A DNA stretch of 64,000 bases. Origin: Latrodectus hesperus (taxonomy: Eukaryota > Arthropoda > Arachnida > Araneae > Theridiidae). The stretch is taken from contig CM075853.1 of NCBI GenBank assembly GCA_037975125.1, forward strand, positions 28,634,295 to 28,698,294. Reading direction: 5' to 3'. Made by a program: the position numbers and the translations under genes. Below, piece by piece: positions 12,159 to 26,062 of this stretch. How positions within the stretch are numbered: the first letter of the stretch is position 1; each line of letters begins with the position of its first letter. Under the pieces are notes generated by a model. That model did not search any database and was not told the origin of the DNA. It was given only the letters and a program-made list of their open reading frames with translations.

Positions 12159-12458
12159 GCCGACCAACTTGTCTTGTGGTCAGCGTGCCTGACTGCGGAT
12201 AAGGAGGTCCTGGGTTCGAGTCCCGGTTCGGGTATGGATGTACTTTCTCTCTCTATCTATCCTGTCTTTGTCCTTTCCTTGTATGAATGAGGTATGAATT
12301 GTTGCCTACCCTATAAACGGATAATTATGGCAAGTGTGTAGAGCAAAGTCGTACTTTCACCTACATGGTGCTCTGATTCAAACGAAAGACGCTCCCAATC
12401 GACTTAATTCGCATAGCATAGCGAGCTGGGTTTGTCCAAGTGTCATTAGTAAACAACA
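12159..12458 (+). mobile_element. tRNA-derived SINE, family B, with clean 11-bp target-site duplication
   Basis: Head: GCCGACCAACTTGTCTTGTGG, then an excellent B-box GGGTTCGAGTCCC (12212-12224). Body: a pyrimidine-rich block (TCTCTCTCTATCTATCCTG) and CCTTGTATGAATGAGG. The tail (AGAGCAAAGTCGTACTTTCA ... GTCCAAGTGTCA ... AACAAC) is shared with family A. The word ACATACAAATT stands on both sides (12148-12158 and 12459-12469), the direct repeat expected from LINE-driven insertion. Not a tRNA gene, as no acceptor stem closes the head. Probably one of the younger insertions here. Confidence 0.88.
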
Positions 12459-12469
12459 ACATACAAATT

Positions 12470-13525
12470 AAATTTTCAATATAATTAGGTATAGGGAGAT
12501 AAGTGTGCTAAAAGAGGCGATTATAAACTTAAAAAATCCTTTTTTAAAGCAACGGTATTTGTGAAAGAAGATTCGATTTACAATTTTTGCATCTTATCTT
12601 TTGATATTAGCTGAGAATTCAGCTAAAGTAGTTTAATTTTTAAGGAAATGCTTATGTTTCAACATTCAATAGGAATTTGACCAAATAAGTATATAATTAT
12701 AATTTTTTGATATTATTATATTTTATAACATTGGATATTTTTAAATATTTTTGATCTTTATACTTAGATTTATTAATTACATAATGATTTGAAAATTATC
12801 AAAATGTTGTCAAAGGTTATTGGAAGATTGTAGTATTATCAAGCTGAGTGTCTAGATTTTAATTATACATGTTAGTTTTTCATTGAAAAAATTTAAATAA
12901 AACCATGTTTATTGGGCAAATATCAAAGAGGATTCAAGTCATTTTTAAAGTAAATATTTCTAGCCTAATTCTTCAAGTTCTTTTTAAAACGCTTAGCTCA
13001 ATAATCTAAAAAAACAAGCTTTCTAAAAGTAATTTAAATTTTATGTATAATGTTAGAAAAATTACAAAACTACGTTATTTAAAATCTTCATAAACTAAGT
13101 AAAAAAATAGTGTCCATCCTGACCGAGCATGTATGTTGAATTCAACAAACAGGAATTTTTGCACTGTTTCTATTATATAATATGTATAAACTAAAATCTT
13201 TTTATTTATTTGTCAAAGTAACTTTTATTAACGAAAATATTTATAGCTATTAATATTTTTGAAGTTTTAAGATTCACTGTAGGATATTATAAAACCAAAA
13301 CAATTGAAGACAATGTTATGGTTTGATATGATTCTCTAGATGTTTATTTTTGCTGACTGAATTAGAAAGCCTTCTAATTTTAACATACGGTCAAATAAAT
13401 GATTGACATTTGAGCTGTTCTCTCACACCTCACTATATCAGAGAAGAAACTGTTCGTTAGGAATTACTTTCTGCGCAGAGGTCTTCTCAGTGAAAGGTTT
13501 TTTATACATTCGACATTTCAGCAGG
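12470..13525. other. AT-rich stretch
   Basis: Nothing recognised; 13380-13525 is slightly richer in GC without a family signal. Confidence 0.45.
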
Positions 13526-13848
13526 ACCGTGGTAGCCAAGTGATTAAGGCATCGGCTTAGTTCGATTCCCAATGCTCAATAAATTTGTAGAATCGAAAGT
13601 CCTGTGGTCGGTCGTTAAGCAATTAACATAGATACAATGGTGTAAAGAAAATTTCCTTCCCCTTTTGATCAAAATCAAAATTGAGGTAGTGGATCCTCTG
13701 GTGGCGCCATCTATATGAGGAGTCTTGGAGCAAAGTCTCATTTTCACTTTCATGGTGCTCTGATTAAATGAAAGATGCAGCCTTCTGAATTAATTTTGCA
13801 GCCGTCGGCTAACGAGCTTGATTTGTCCAAGTGTCATAAGTAACAACA
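13526..13848 (+). mobile_element. SINE family A, full length with shortened head
   Basis: CCGTGGTAGCCAAGTGATTAAGG carries the A-box, but only a few bases separate it from the B-box TTCGATTCCC; about 20 bp of the tRNA-like head are deleted relative to the copies at 15338 and 16889. Body and tail follow the family (AATCGAAAGTCCTGTGG, GGCGCCATCTATATGAGGAG, GTCCAAGTGTCATAAGTAAC). Such a deletion would break the pol III promoter spacing. Confidence 0.82.
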
Positions 13849-14665
13849 TTATTTTAGCTTAAGTGTAGTCTGTGAAATTATGAAAGTCATTAGTTGAACT
13901 TATTAAAATTCTAGTCATCTTCTTACAGGGAGAAGGGTCCACAATATCACCAATAGTCTACCATAACTTAGTAAATAACTTATCGTAGGATGCTGTTAAC
14001 ATCGCTATTTGAAACAATGTGCTTGATGGAATCGAAAATTTGTATGTCAGGTTTGGAGTTTGATGACTATAAAGGATAATTTGTTCTGGTCAAGACACAA
14101 TCCATAGATAAATGAAATAGTACATTATGAAATAAAAAAATGTAATGTGGAAGCCAAAAAATGATTAATTATACCTCTGGTGCTTTTCAAAGCAACACTA
14201 CTAAATATCCAGAGTGACATTTGGTCACATTGTAGAGCTCACACTTGCATGCCAAAAATCTCTGGACTTTTGAGTCACAAGCGCAGTGCTTTTAATCTAT
14301 AATTTAAACATGAAAAAGGAACCGGTTATAGACTAATATCATTTTATTTTATTAAAACTAAGCAGGGAATCAGTCTTCACTTTTAAGTTAGTTATTTCGC
14401 AATTTCAAAAATTATCTGCTAAAATGTAATTATTTACAACTGGGCAGTATTTTCTTGAAAATGTAACATTAAAGCACATATGAGCAGTAATCAATATTAA
14501 GTTTTAAATCATAAAAATAAAAATAAATCACATTGAATATCATTAATTTGTTTTTGAAATTAATAAAACAGTTTTCAAATGACATACAATGAAAAAATAC
14601 CTGAACCAAATGCGTCGATCATTTCGAAATATTGTAAAAAACAATATTTCTGAAGATTACCTTAC
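13849..14665. other. Unassigned stretch
   Basis: The part at 13910-14290 is less AT-rich than its surroundings and may be a worn transposon, but no family block was recognised. Confidence 0.35.
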
Positions 14666-14692
14666 CTGGAATATGTCCTGGACTTGGAGTAA
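14666..14692 (-). other. Candidate 27-nt microexon
   Basis: On the minus strand a T-rich acceptor (TATTTTATTTTTAG) is followed by 27 bases and then a near-perfect donor CCAG|GTAAGG. All three frames are open; one reads TPSPGHIP. A length divisible by three would keep the frame. Such an arrangement can arise by chance in T-rich DNA, and no neighbouring exon is known, so this stays a candidate. Confidence 0.22.
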
Positions 14693-14749
14693 CTAAAAAT
14701 AAAATATTTTAAAAAGCAGAAAAATAAAAAATATATTATTAAATTCAGT

Positions 14750-15337
14750 GCACTTTTCTTTGTGATTGTGGCCGCATTTGCTGCACACTCTCTTGTAATG
14801 ACAATTTTTACTTATATGCCTGAAATCATGACAGTTAAAGCATCTGATTAGTTTTTTGTATGGCCTTTAGTAAGTCTTTTGGAATCCAAAGTGTGTTGTT
14901 TCTGCTTCTAGTAAGGTGTGCTCCGTGGCAGGGTCCACTTCCAGCACTAGGTGTTGTAAATGATAGTAGAATTTATGGGATTTTTTTCGTCTATGCGAAT
15001 ATGTGCATCTGGGAATATATCGTTGTTATTTGTTGTGAGCATTCCATGTATGTTCTCTTCGTTTACATACGTGGGGGTATTCAGTAGTATTATTTTCTTG
15101 TGAATGGCTCTCCTAGGTCGAGGTTATGTTGCAATAGGTGTTCTTTTAATTGGGCTTTGGCATCCTCTGTGGAACATAGGACCTTCGCGCGGCTTTTTTC
15201 CCCAAGTGACCTTCTTTGGGCAGATTTCACTATCCAATTGTAGGAGATTGGACTTGAGAGTGCTTATATCCTCCTTTTCTTTCGGTTTTATTATGATAGT
15301 TTTTTTCTCTTGTTCCGATCGTTTTTTTAGAATTGTC
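14750..15337 (-). mobile_element. Non-LTR retrotransposon ORF1 (Gag-like) relic with zinc knuckles
   Basis: Minus-strand translation gives EQEKKTIIIKPKEKEDISTL near 15300, EICPKKVTWGKKPREG, NTPTYVNEENIHGML in another frame, then KKLIRCFNCHDFRHISKNC (first CCHC knuckle, CX2CX4HX4C, complement of 14801-14842) and CSKCGHNHKEKC (second, CX2CX3HX3C, complement of 14750-14785). This order is that of jockey-like ORF1 proteins, which coat the element RNA. Stops and frameshifts make it dead. The upstream side is cut by the SINE at 15338; no reverse transcriptase follows. Confidence 0.75.
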
Positions 15338-15706
15338 GGGTGGTGGTAGCCTAGTGGTTAGAGCATCAATCTTCCGTCCGAAAGGCTGGGGTTCGATTTC
15401 CTATGGCGCCAAATATCCACCGACTACATGCAATTTACGTGCTCGTTAAATCTGTAGAATCGAAAGTCTTGCAGTTGGTCGTTGAGTAATTTCCATAGGC
15501 TGGAGAAAATTTCTTTCCCCTCCAGATCAATGTCAAAATTAAGGGAGTGAAACCTCTTGTGGGGCCATCTATAAGAGGAGTTTAGAGCAAAGTCATAATT
15601 TCACCTTCATGGTACTTTCATTAAACTAAAGATGCAACCGACTGACTTCGCATAACCTACGGCACAGCGAGTTTGGCTTGTCCAAGAGTCATAAGTAACA
15701 ACAACA
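15338..15706 (+). mobile_element. SINE family A, full length
   Basis: Complete copy: GGTGGTGGTAGCCTAGTGG (A-box), B-box GGTTCGATTTCC, body TCCAGATCAATGTCAAAATT and GGGCCATCTATAAGAGGAG, tail GGCACAGCGAGTTTGGCTTG ending AACAACAACA. It interrupts the ORF1 relic on its left edge and is therefore younger than it. Confidence 0.88.
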
Positions 15707-16409
15707 CATCACATAATTGTTAATATAATTTCTTTATGTGATTAACTCCAAAACCAAATTCCTTTTTAATATTAAGAAAGCATGCATATTTTTGAAATGG
15801 TATTCTTATAAATTTTCACTTTTAATCAATTAAATTTTTTATTAGTTATACTCGTATAACTATTTACGTGATTTCGCATTTGCTTAGAAAACTTTAATAG
15901 AAACATTATGATATAATATCATTAGAATCATCATAATGAACTTAAAATTGTATAGAAGTTTTTAAAACATATTCTTTAAAAAACAATGATGTATAACTAG
16001 AAGCCAATTAAAAAAAACAACAAAATGATGTAATTAAAGTGTTTCAAAATGGAGATCTATTTAACAAAATAAAAGTTAAAAAAAATTGCTTTTTTTATTC
16101 CAAAGAATATATATTTAGTGCAAATAAAATGAGACAAAAACAACATTATGGGTTGTTAAACTTGTGACAACCCTAAAAAATAACTGTTTGCGAAGTTAAA
16201 GACTTTTTATAAACTCAAAATGAACATCGTTTAACGCACCCTATTTACATTTAAATTAATTAGGCGGATACAAAGTAATTGGGTTCATTCATTTGAATAA
16301 ATTTTTTATGGCTTTATTTCCAAGCTTATTTCTAAATAAAGATCTCTCTTTATTTGGGAATGCTTTTCGAGAAGTATTTTATTCATTATATTTTAATTGA
16401 TAGAGTAAA
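15707..16409. other. AT-rich stretch
   Basis: Nothing recognised. Confidence 0.5.
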
Positions 16410-16785
16410 AATTGAATCAATGTATCATCAAATCCCAGTAAAGATTCAAAGCTTGAAAATTCGGATCTTAGGGAAGAATTTGAAAGAAATGAAGAAAAAG
16501 AAGCAACATTTTTTCAAGTGAATTTAAATGTTGACATTAACACTCAACACAGAATTTCTTATTTATATTATTATGCTTTTTAAGTATTGATGAAAGTTTG
16601 AACTTGTGATTCATCGAATCTAAGTAAAGATTCAAAGGTTGAAAATCTATCTTAGTGAAGATTTTATAACAAATGAAGAGAAAAAGGTACAAGAAAGAGA
16701 TTTTTTTTTATAAATTTAAATGTTGAAAGTAGCATTCAACACAAAAATTCTCATTAACATTACTATGCATTTTTATTAATGTTAT
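16410..16785. repeat. Diverged tandem duplication, two units of about 187 bp
   Basis: Unit 1 (about 16410-16596) and unit 2 (about 16597-16785) share in order ATCAAATCCCAGTAAAGATTC / ATCGAATCTAAGTAAAGATTC, GTTGAAAATC-type words, AATGAAGA-AAAAAG, AATTTAAATGTTGA and CAACACA-AATTCT. The units differ by many substitutions, so the duplication is old. Confidence 0.65.
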
Positions 16786-16888
16786 TTTAAGTAAGAATGA
16801 AGTCATCATTAAATATTTTATGTACACGTATACATAAGTAATTTTATATTGTTAGTATAATTTTGTTTTATCATTTCATTGTGATGTT

Positions 16889-17247
16889 GGGGGTGGTGGT
16901 AGCCTAGTCGTTAGGGCATTGGCCTTTCATCCAGAAGGGCGGGCTATGACTGCCAATACCGCCGAAGACCCACAGAGTACGGACGATATACGTGCTCATT
17001 AATACTGTGGAATTGAAAGTCCTGTGGTTGGTTGTTGAGCAGTTACTATAGGTGTAATAGTCTGGAGAACGATTCATCCTTCTCCAAATTAATATTAGAA
17101 TTGAAAAAGTGGATTCTCTAGTGGTGCCATCTATCGGAGGAGTTTAGTGTAAACTTTCACCTTCGGGGTGCTCTGGTTAGATCAAAGACTTCGCATAACC
17201 AACGGCATAGCGAGTTTGGCTAGTCCAAGTGTCATAAGTAACAACAA
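16889..17247 (+). mobile_element. SINE family A, full length
   Basis: GGGGGTGGTGGTAGCCTAGT head (B-box degraded to GGCTATGACTGCC), then AATTGAAAGTCCTGTGG, GTGCCATCTATCGGAGGAG, GGTGCTCTGGTTAGATCAAAG and the conserved tail ending AACAACAA. A short deletion removes the bases between CAAAG and ACTTCGCATAAC. Confidence 0.87.
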
Positions 17248-18199
17248 TATAGTGATATTGAGTGTGTATTTATACATGACTCAGTAAAATATTTAAGAAA
17301 TTGTTTACTATATTCTCAAAATTTTTTCTTGTCATTATTCTGATATTAATAAATAAGAACAATATTTTTAAATTTAAATGCTGCTCTTTATTGTTTGTTC
17401 AACAGTTTAAGAATAAGAATAGCTTTCAAAGAATATAAATATTTCATAAAACAAATAAATTCCATTCTACAACTAAAGATTATTTTCATTTCTAAATGAT
17501 AGCATGTGAAAATAACCTTTTTCTAACACTTATAAATTAAAATACCATACAAAATTCCAAATTTTGTATTTTTCATACAATTTTACTTATAGAAATTAAT
17601 ATTCTATTACTTAATTTCAAACATAATTACCACTTTAATTTAACATTTGTAATTAGTATAATACATATTATATTACTTTTGGAGAAACAGTAAAATGATC
17701 GCTCATAAATAGTAAATTCTTAAGCAAATACTATTATGCTCAACTTCTTTCAATGAAATAAATAAATTATAGCTTTATTAAAATGAATTGCAAAAATTCT
17801 TTTTTTAAAAAACAAATTTAAGCTTTTTTTAAACATTATGTGGCTACATTTGCTTTCCTTTTAATATGATTCCATAATTTATGTATATCATGAGTTTTTG
17901 TTAACTATGAGAGTCTTAGTTCATAAGTATTTTTTAGATTAAAAATAAGAAATTCTAGAAAGAAAATATAAGAATTTTTAAGAATTTAAACACAAAATAT
18001 TTTACTGCTTATCACAAATTTATTTATAATAAAATTAGGCGAAAAGATCCTTAGTAAATGTATATTCATTTTCACAGAATTTAGTATTATTCTCTAAACC
18101 ACTAGTCATATCAGAATTTTTTCAAACTCAAATAGATTTAAAATTAGGCAATATATAGTCACATGATTTTAAAAGTCATTCAAATCAATAAATATTATG

Positions 18200-18202
<3 letters not shown>
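17248..18202. other. AT-rich stretch
   Basis: Nothing recognised. Confidence 0.5.

Positions 18203-18286
<84 letters not shown>
18203..18286. repeat. (TA)n microsatellite
   Basis: Pure TA tract of about 83 bp. Confidence 0.97.
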
Positions 18287-18288
<2 letters not shown>

Positions 18289-20869
18289 AATTTTTATATT
18301 TCTCCATCGTTCTTTTTAACTTACTCTAATAAATACTTTTTAGTAGGATGTCAATTCTTGTATGTGTATGTCTGCTCCTTTACATCAATATTCTCACTTA
18401 AGTCCATACTTAAAAATTTCTTCCTTCACACCTAACTTTTGTAAAAAATATAAAAATCTTATATTACTTAAAATGTAATGTAAAAAATATTTTTATACAA
18501 GTAAAGTTCGAGAAATAACATTATAAAATTAAAACACTTTATCAGTACGAGATGGCTAAGCTAAAAATAAATTTTGTGGCAAATGTTTCGAAAAATTTTT
18601 ATTAAATTATGCAGCTATACGCATTATATTAAAAAATAAATTTATAATTCGCTTGAAGCATATAAGAAGTATTAATACAATTTTAGGTTAAAATAGTGAT
18701 AAGGTAAAAGCGAAAGCTGTTTTCCTAAAATTTTAATATCGACCCTAAAATGATGAGTACTTCTTATATAAACCAGGATCTTCAAAATTCACTGTTTTTA
18801 ACTTAATTTTGGTGGTACACCAACGGGAATTTTTGCTTAATACTTCGTGGTAATGTGCAAAAACAACCATCAAAATCGAATAAAAAATTGTATTAAGCAG
18901 TTTCCGTTGAATTCGTTAAGTGTTATCTTATTTTATAAATGTTTGGTATTTATGTTATATAACTGTGAATAAAAATTTAAGAATAATCATTGATATTACA
19001 GGTACTAGTGTTTACGTAATACATACGAATATAACACGTATTATTACGTTTAATGTATACTCACGGCGTTTACAAAATATTGATTTCATGCGCACTGTCT
19101 ATAGTAAAATCTTTTATAACTCTTTTCCCTTTGGAATGCCAGTAGTTATAATAACGATAACAAAAGGTAAATAACATGGCATTTGATTAATGAATTATTT
19201 TATCTGTTGTTGATGTGGCTTCATATTTTCAGTTAACTTGTAACGTTTATATATTGTTTTTGCTTATAAGTAACTGTAAAATAAGTTAATCTCTAAAAAC
19301 TATTTTTCATTATTTGTGCATTAAACAAGAATAAAATGAACTATAATATTCTTAAATTGTATAAATGACAATATTCTAAATTTTAAAAGATATTGGTGGA
19401 TATTTTGAATGACATTTTTAAACTCTTCACGAATAAATGGTTTAGGAAAAAAGACAAAATTTAACTTTTACTAAGACGTTTTAATTCGTACTAAAACTTG
19501 ATAGATTTGAGTTACCAATTAATAAGTCAAAGAAATGTGAATAACATTAAAAATCATGCAAGATATATTTCCTTAAACTGAATATAGATGATGAATTACA
19601 GGTAAATACATAAAATTATATACAGTTTATTTAAATGAAAAATTTCCGTTTAAAAGGAAATTATTTTTGAAGATAATGCCATTTCATATTGGGGAATTGT
19701 CGCTGTTATAATTAAATGTTTTGAAAGTTTTGAGGATTGATGTAAGAAGAATAGAAATTAAATTTTAGTAAATTATATCGGATAAATTTTATTTACGTAA
19801 TTTGACATTTTTCAAACATTTTCTAGGTTAAATAACCAAATCAAATATAATATATTAAATTAAATGCAATCTAGATGAAGTAGCCCATTTTGCATTAGCA
19901 AAAAATAATAAATTATGCTTGTAAACTTGTTAAATGACAATAAATTACATCGTATAGAATTTGTGATATAAATAAAAAAATTCTTTTTTAATTTTAGAAA
20001 CTTAAATAAGAAAAATAGTTTCAAATTTTCTGCTCTCTGATATTTAATATTCCGATTCATAAAATTTGATGTTATGTTTGTATGTTATATCCGTTATCAA
20101 ATTTTATAACAGCGCTATGTATTAAAAGTTAATTTTACAGTATTTTAGGGAATTAGTATATAAAATTTAAAGAAGAATTAAATAAGTTTAAAAATACAAA
20201 TAACCAAATTAAATTTAACAATAAGTTCAGTTCACCCAAAATAATTTTCTAAATGGTAATCTAATTTGACATATATTATTACAGCGAAGTATAAGTTATT
20301 TTAGTTTAATGTTAGATATAGAATTTTGAAATTTTTAAACATTTTTATAGTTTTGAAATATTATTTTAAATAATTCCTTTATATTATTTACAATGTCATG
20401 TTGTTTTGTTAATTTAAAATATAATTACTTATTTGGAATATTTGAACCTAGTATTGTTAAGTGTGCAACTTTAAATTTCGACAAATTGACGAAACAAAAA
20501 ATTTATTACAAATATGTTTTAAAACATAAACACATATGGATATTATGTTCAGCAATTAGATATTTTAAGAATTTTTAAAGATAAAGTTCATTGAAGAAAA
20601 ATATAACAACAATATATACAACAGTTAAATATAGAAATTATTAAATACTTTAAAGCAAAAATTTTATATTAATTTGTCTGAGAAATCTTTGAAAAAATTT
20701 AAAACTTTTATTAACTATAGTAAAAATTAAAGCAAAATTAAAATAAAAAACAATTTTTATATTCAAAATTTTCCTTTGTAAATTGCTAGTGTCAATGAAT
20801 TTTATTATAATAAATTACAATTTAAAAACAAGCTAAGAATAACTATGATTATTTGTTATGACAATCAAT
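18287..20869. other. AT-rich stretch without recognisable genes
   Basis: Frames at 18920-19174, 19860-20060 and 20393-20578 show no family signal. No repeats of note. Confidence 0.5.
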
Positions 20870-21262
20870 TCTACTAGAATCGAAGTTCAGAACTTTTCCA
20901 ATGACCGAGATAAAAAAAAAAGAAAGAAAAACATTCTTAACAACACACGTTATGGTGAGGTAATCACTTTGCTTGAAGTAGATACAAAAAATAATAAAAA
21001 AGGTAGAGAAGAGAAAAAATATTAAGCAGAAAAATCTTTCAGTGATTATTGGAGTGGTAAAAAAATAATGAGGGTAACCCTTCTGTCCTAAGCTCCTGCG
21101 GAAAAAAAAACATGAAGATAGACTCCAAAAGTTCGGAGACACGCTAGTTCATATCGACCTCAGAATATTTTTCTCTAGTCATTGTTTGGCGACGGTTCCC
21201 TTGGCACTTGAATAAAAGTTTCTATTGGCGCCAATGATGCCAAACATCACAAAAATTAAAAC
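20870..21262. other. GC-richer unique island
   Basis: Contrast with neighbours is clear. It holds purine runs (20912-20937 and 21000-21020 on the plus strand), a palindrome TTGGCGCCAA at about 21224, and TGGC/GCCA words. No protein family was recognised. It could be a regulatory element or a retroelement relic; see the similar words near 51550. Confidence 0.35.
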
Positions 21263-22270
<1,008 letters not shown>

Positions 22271-25200
22271 AATTTAAGTTTGGGTATGTGCTTAAATTTA
22301 CTGATTATTTAATACTGGAAAAGCAGATAACAAATTGTTTTCTGTTCTGTGAATTTATTATTGAAGTTTAGTTTATATTTTCATTATGTCCGTAAAACTG
22401 CTTATATTAAGCATATGGAAAACAAGTTGGTTCCTTTAGAAAATTATATTTCATTCTATTAAAAAATTAAAAAAGATGAAGCGATTTTTTATTACGCTAT
22501 AATACACATGATAATTTAAGAATTCTTTGCTTCAGATTCATAATTGGAAATTTTATGCAACAATCCTAGAAAAAAATTAGCGTGAAATGTTGAATTCTGT
22601 AAAACTATTTTTCTGCATGGCTCTTTTTGTTGAGGGAAAACCAATCTTCCATGGTAAAGGAGAAAGCATTAAAATTTATTTTAGTATTTTTGGTTACTAT
22701 TTTTGTATGTATATTTTGCAATTTGACAAATTTGGTTTATAATTAAAGTAGTATATATTTACATTTTAAATTTTAACTATTTTATTATTAAATTTTGATT
22801 AATATTTTGGAACTAGACAAAGTTTTTTTTATCTTTTTTTATACTTGAGGATAATAATTCAATTTTATAAGCCTAAAAATATTTTAAATATATAATTTCC
22901 TCATTTTGTTTTATATTTTAGTATTTTTCTTATGAAAAAACTGGAGCAATACATTGCTATTTAATCTTAAATATATTCACATTTTATTTTATAGTCAAAT
23001 ATGTAACAGGTTGTACGAAATATGCACTTAAAAAACAGCATGTTTTCAATTGCTTTTATTTAATTTTAAATAAATCCCATTGTTACTATATGCTTAAATA
23101 CTGTTATTAATTATTACATCATTATATAATATTCTGCTTACTCTTGTAATTAAGAAAACATGTATAATAACTAATAAGATTATTTTCTCATTAAGCAAGT
23201 TTATAAAGGAAATGAAATTAAAGCAGTTTGAAAATAAAAATGATAAAAATAAACGACAAAGAACGTAAAGAATAAATAAATGTAAAAGAAAAATTGAAGG
23301 TAAAAGATTGATAATTACTACATATTTATTATATTTTGTAAAATGTACAAAATTTTATAAAATATAATAAATATGCAATTAAAATCTGTAAAACATTATT
23401 TAGATATATTGAAGCATAATTAAAGTAGTAGATTAGTAAGAAAAATAAAAGCTCGTACCAGCTGCACAATTTTAACTGCAGTTCCAAATGATAAGGCTAT
23501 TATCTAATGAGTATCTTACATTATCTTATCAAATGATAAGACTGTCACTTAATGTAATGAATAGACTAAAAAATTTAATATATGATGAAGTTGCAGAAAA
23601 GGAAATTTTCGAATCAATATGTCTTCCATTAGATATATAAGAAGTAGATGAAAATTATTCGTCGATAATATAATCAAGGAATTCAAGTCGGAAAAATTTA
23701 TCCTTGAAAAATCACAAACAATTGTCTAAATGTTCAATTACATTTATTTTAAATATGATACTGATTTGAAAATTATTAATAAAGAATAATATATATCTAA
23801 CTATAAACTAATTCTGCGAAAATTTACTTAGAGAAATAATTCCGTCTTGAATTGTCCAGTTTGGAGCTTTATAAATAAGACGAAGGGAATATTTTTTCCT
23901 TTGATGTAGATAAATCTTAGATTTTCATTATGATTCGAAAACCAAAAAGATATGCAAAATTTAGTATCGTATGGATATATTGTTACCAAGGAAAGCAAAA
24001 TACAAATGTCCGATGAAAATCCTTTACTATTGGCTTTCCAAATTACCTTAGTTTTACTAAGATTTAATTATTGTGCCTTTCATAATTATTATCTTTTCAT
24101 GAATCAACCTTAAAAAGCTGCATCATTTTATAATCTATAAAAAGGATGGACACTATAATCAAAAGTAATACGATCATGATTTTTTAAAATGATTTTTGAT
24201 GCTATTATTTAAAAGAATCTCATATAACATGTAAATACTATCTCATAAACAGTATTCCGAAATTACAAATTGCTTTTTGAAATTATTTATATAGTTACAG
24301 TATGCAAAAGATCCAAAAATATAAGACAGACACTTTGACTTTATGCAAAAGACAAAAAGATGGCTTAACGATATTTTAGGGCCTTTTTACATCTACCGCA
24401 CAAATTGTTCTCTTGGAGGACCGTCGATAGATAATGGACTGTATTATGTGTCGCAGAGAAGAAAACAATATGAATATAGCAGCTCACCCCTGATTTAATA
24501 TTTGTTCAACAGAAGATGCTATTGGATCAAGACTTTTTACTCTGATGCATGCTGTTCTATCACAAATTCATAGAATACACATTTGTCTATAAAATGTGAT
24601 TGAGTAAATTATTCTGAAATGTGATTATGTACTAATTGACACCATAGTAAATAGTCCATCGTTGTAAAACATTTTCTCAACTATCTTGTCTTACAATTAT
24701 GGAAGAGTTTTTATATATTCAATATCACAAGATAAGATCCAAGTGGAGCATTCAAATTTCCTCGAGATAAACGTGTGTATAGAAATCAGAAATGAAAGTA
24801 AATGTTTCCGATTATTTAACAGTAGCAAGAATTGAACTAGAGTCTGTACCTACAGAAAAGCATGGCTATATTACTATAATCTATGGTTTTAGCTTTAAAT
24901 AGCATAATTTTCTTGGCTATAACTGCCAAGTAAATAAACGATAAAATTTTTTATTAAAATACTGTATGTTAAATATATGAATAGAAAATTTTTCGCAAAT
25001 TTATTATTAAAATATTTAATCGTAATTTCTTAGAAATCAATTTTATGTGCATTATGTATTCAAAAGTTTTCTTCGGATGAGGAAATATCATTATTCTAGT
25101 ATTTTGAAAGCGTAGTTTTATGTTCTAAAATATAAATCAACTTTTGTATATTCAAATCGTTTTCATAACATAAGAGTAGAGGTACTGTTATGTTATGTAA

Positions 25201-26062
25201 AATTTCATTTGAAGATACGCATGTGCTTGGCAATATCAAGAACATATGCAAAGGGAGCAAAAACTTAAGAAAAACTATATATTAAGTCATAAAAATTTAT
25301 TACTTTAACTGACATGCAAATTAATTTTATTTTCCATAATAATTCACTAATTTTATTATTAAAGTATGAAAAACTGTCATACTAATTTTATTATATATTT
25401 ATTAAATTTGTTAATTATAATTAACTTTATTATTAAAATTATAGTATTACTTTAAGTGAACGATTACACATTAATATAATTCAATATTCAATATTTTTCT
25501 TCAATTTGTTGTTGAATTAAAAATAATATCAATGACAGCATTTAAATTTATTTTTATTATTATATTGATAGTAATATTAATAATTATATATTAAAAATTA
25601 GGATTATAAATGTGTGTCATACCTAATTTATTTTATGAAAAGTAGTTAATAAATATAGATTTCATAAAAACATAAATAGATTTTTTATTGTGTTTATTAT
25701 ATCATATTTCTAATATATACTTAGGCAATCTATATAAAATATGAATAAATAATTTACTGTGTGCATATTATTGCATACATGTTATAAAATAACTCAGCTG
25801 CTTGAATTTGAGTTACTTAAAATAGTGGTAAGTAATTTGAATAAATAATTACAGTTAATAGATAATTTTATGTTTTTCCATACGGTCCCATGGTGATTTA
25901 AAATCAGAATTTTTTCCTTCAAATATTCGTGACTATGGATATATAACTCATGCCTAGCGTTTTGACCTTTATAAAATTTGACAAAAGAATCCATATAAAA
26001 AAATCCATCCTTCATTCTAGAGTCTGCAGATGACATAAAAAGGAACAGAAAAAACGTGTACA
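22271..26062. other. AT-rich stretch without recognisable genes
   Basis: A slightly better-balanced island at 24360-24560 contains no recognised protein block. A tRNA-like scrap may lie near 24830-24890 but lacks clear boxes. The minus-strand frame at 25794-26063 is discussed among rejected items. Confidence 0.45.

Noticed and set aside
12159..12235. A possible true tRNA gene with strong A and B boxes
   Set aside because: No acceptor stem can be closed and the same head recurs at 28.6, 38.7 and 47.4 kb with a SINE body attached.
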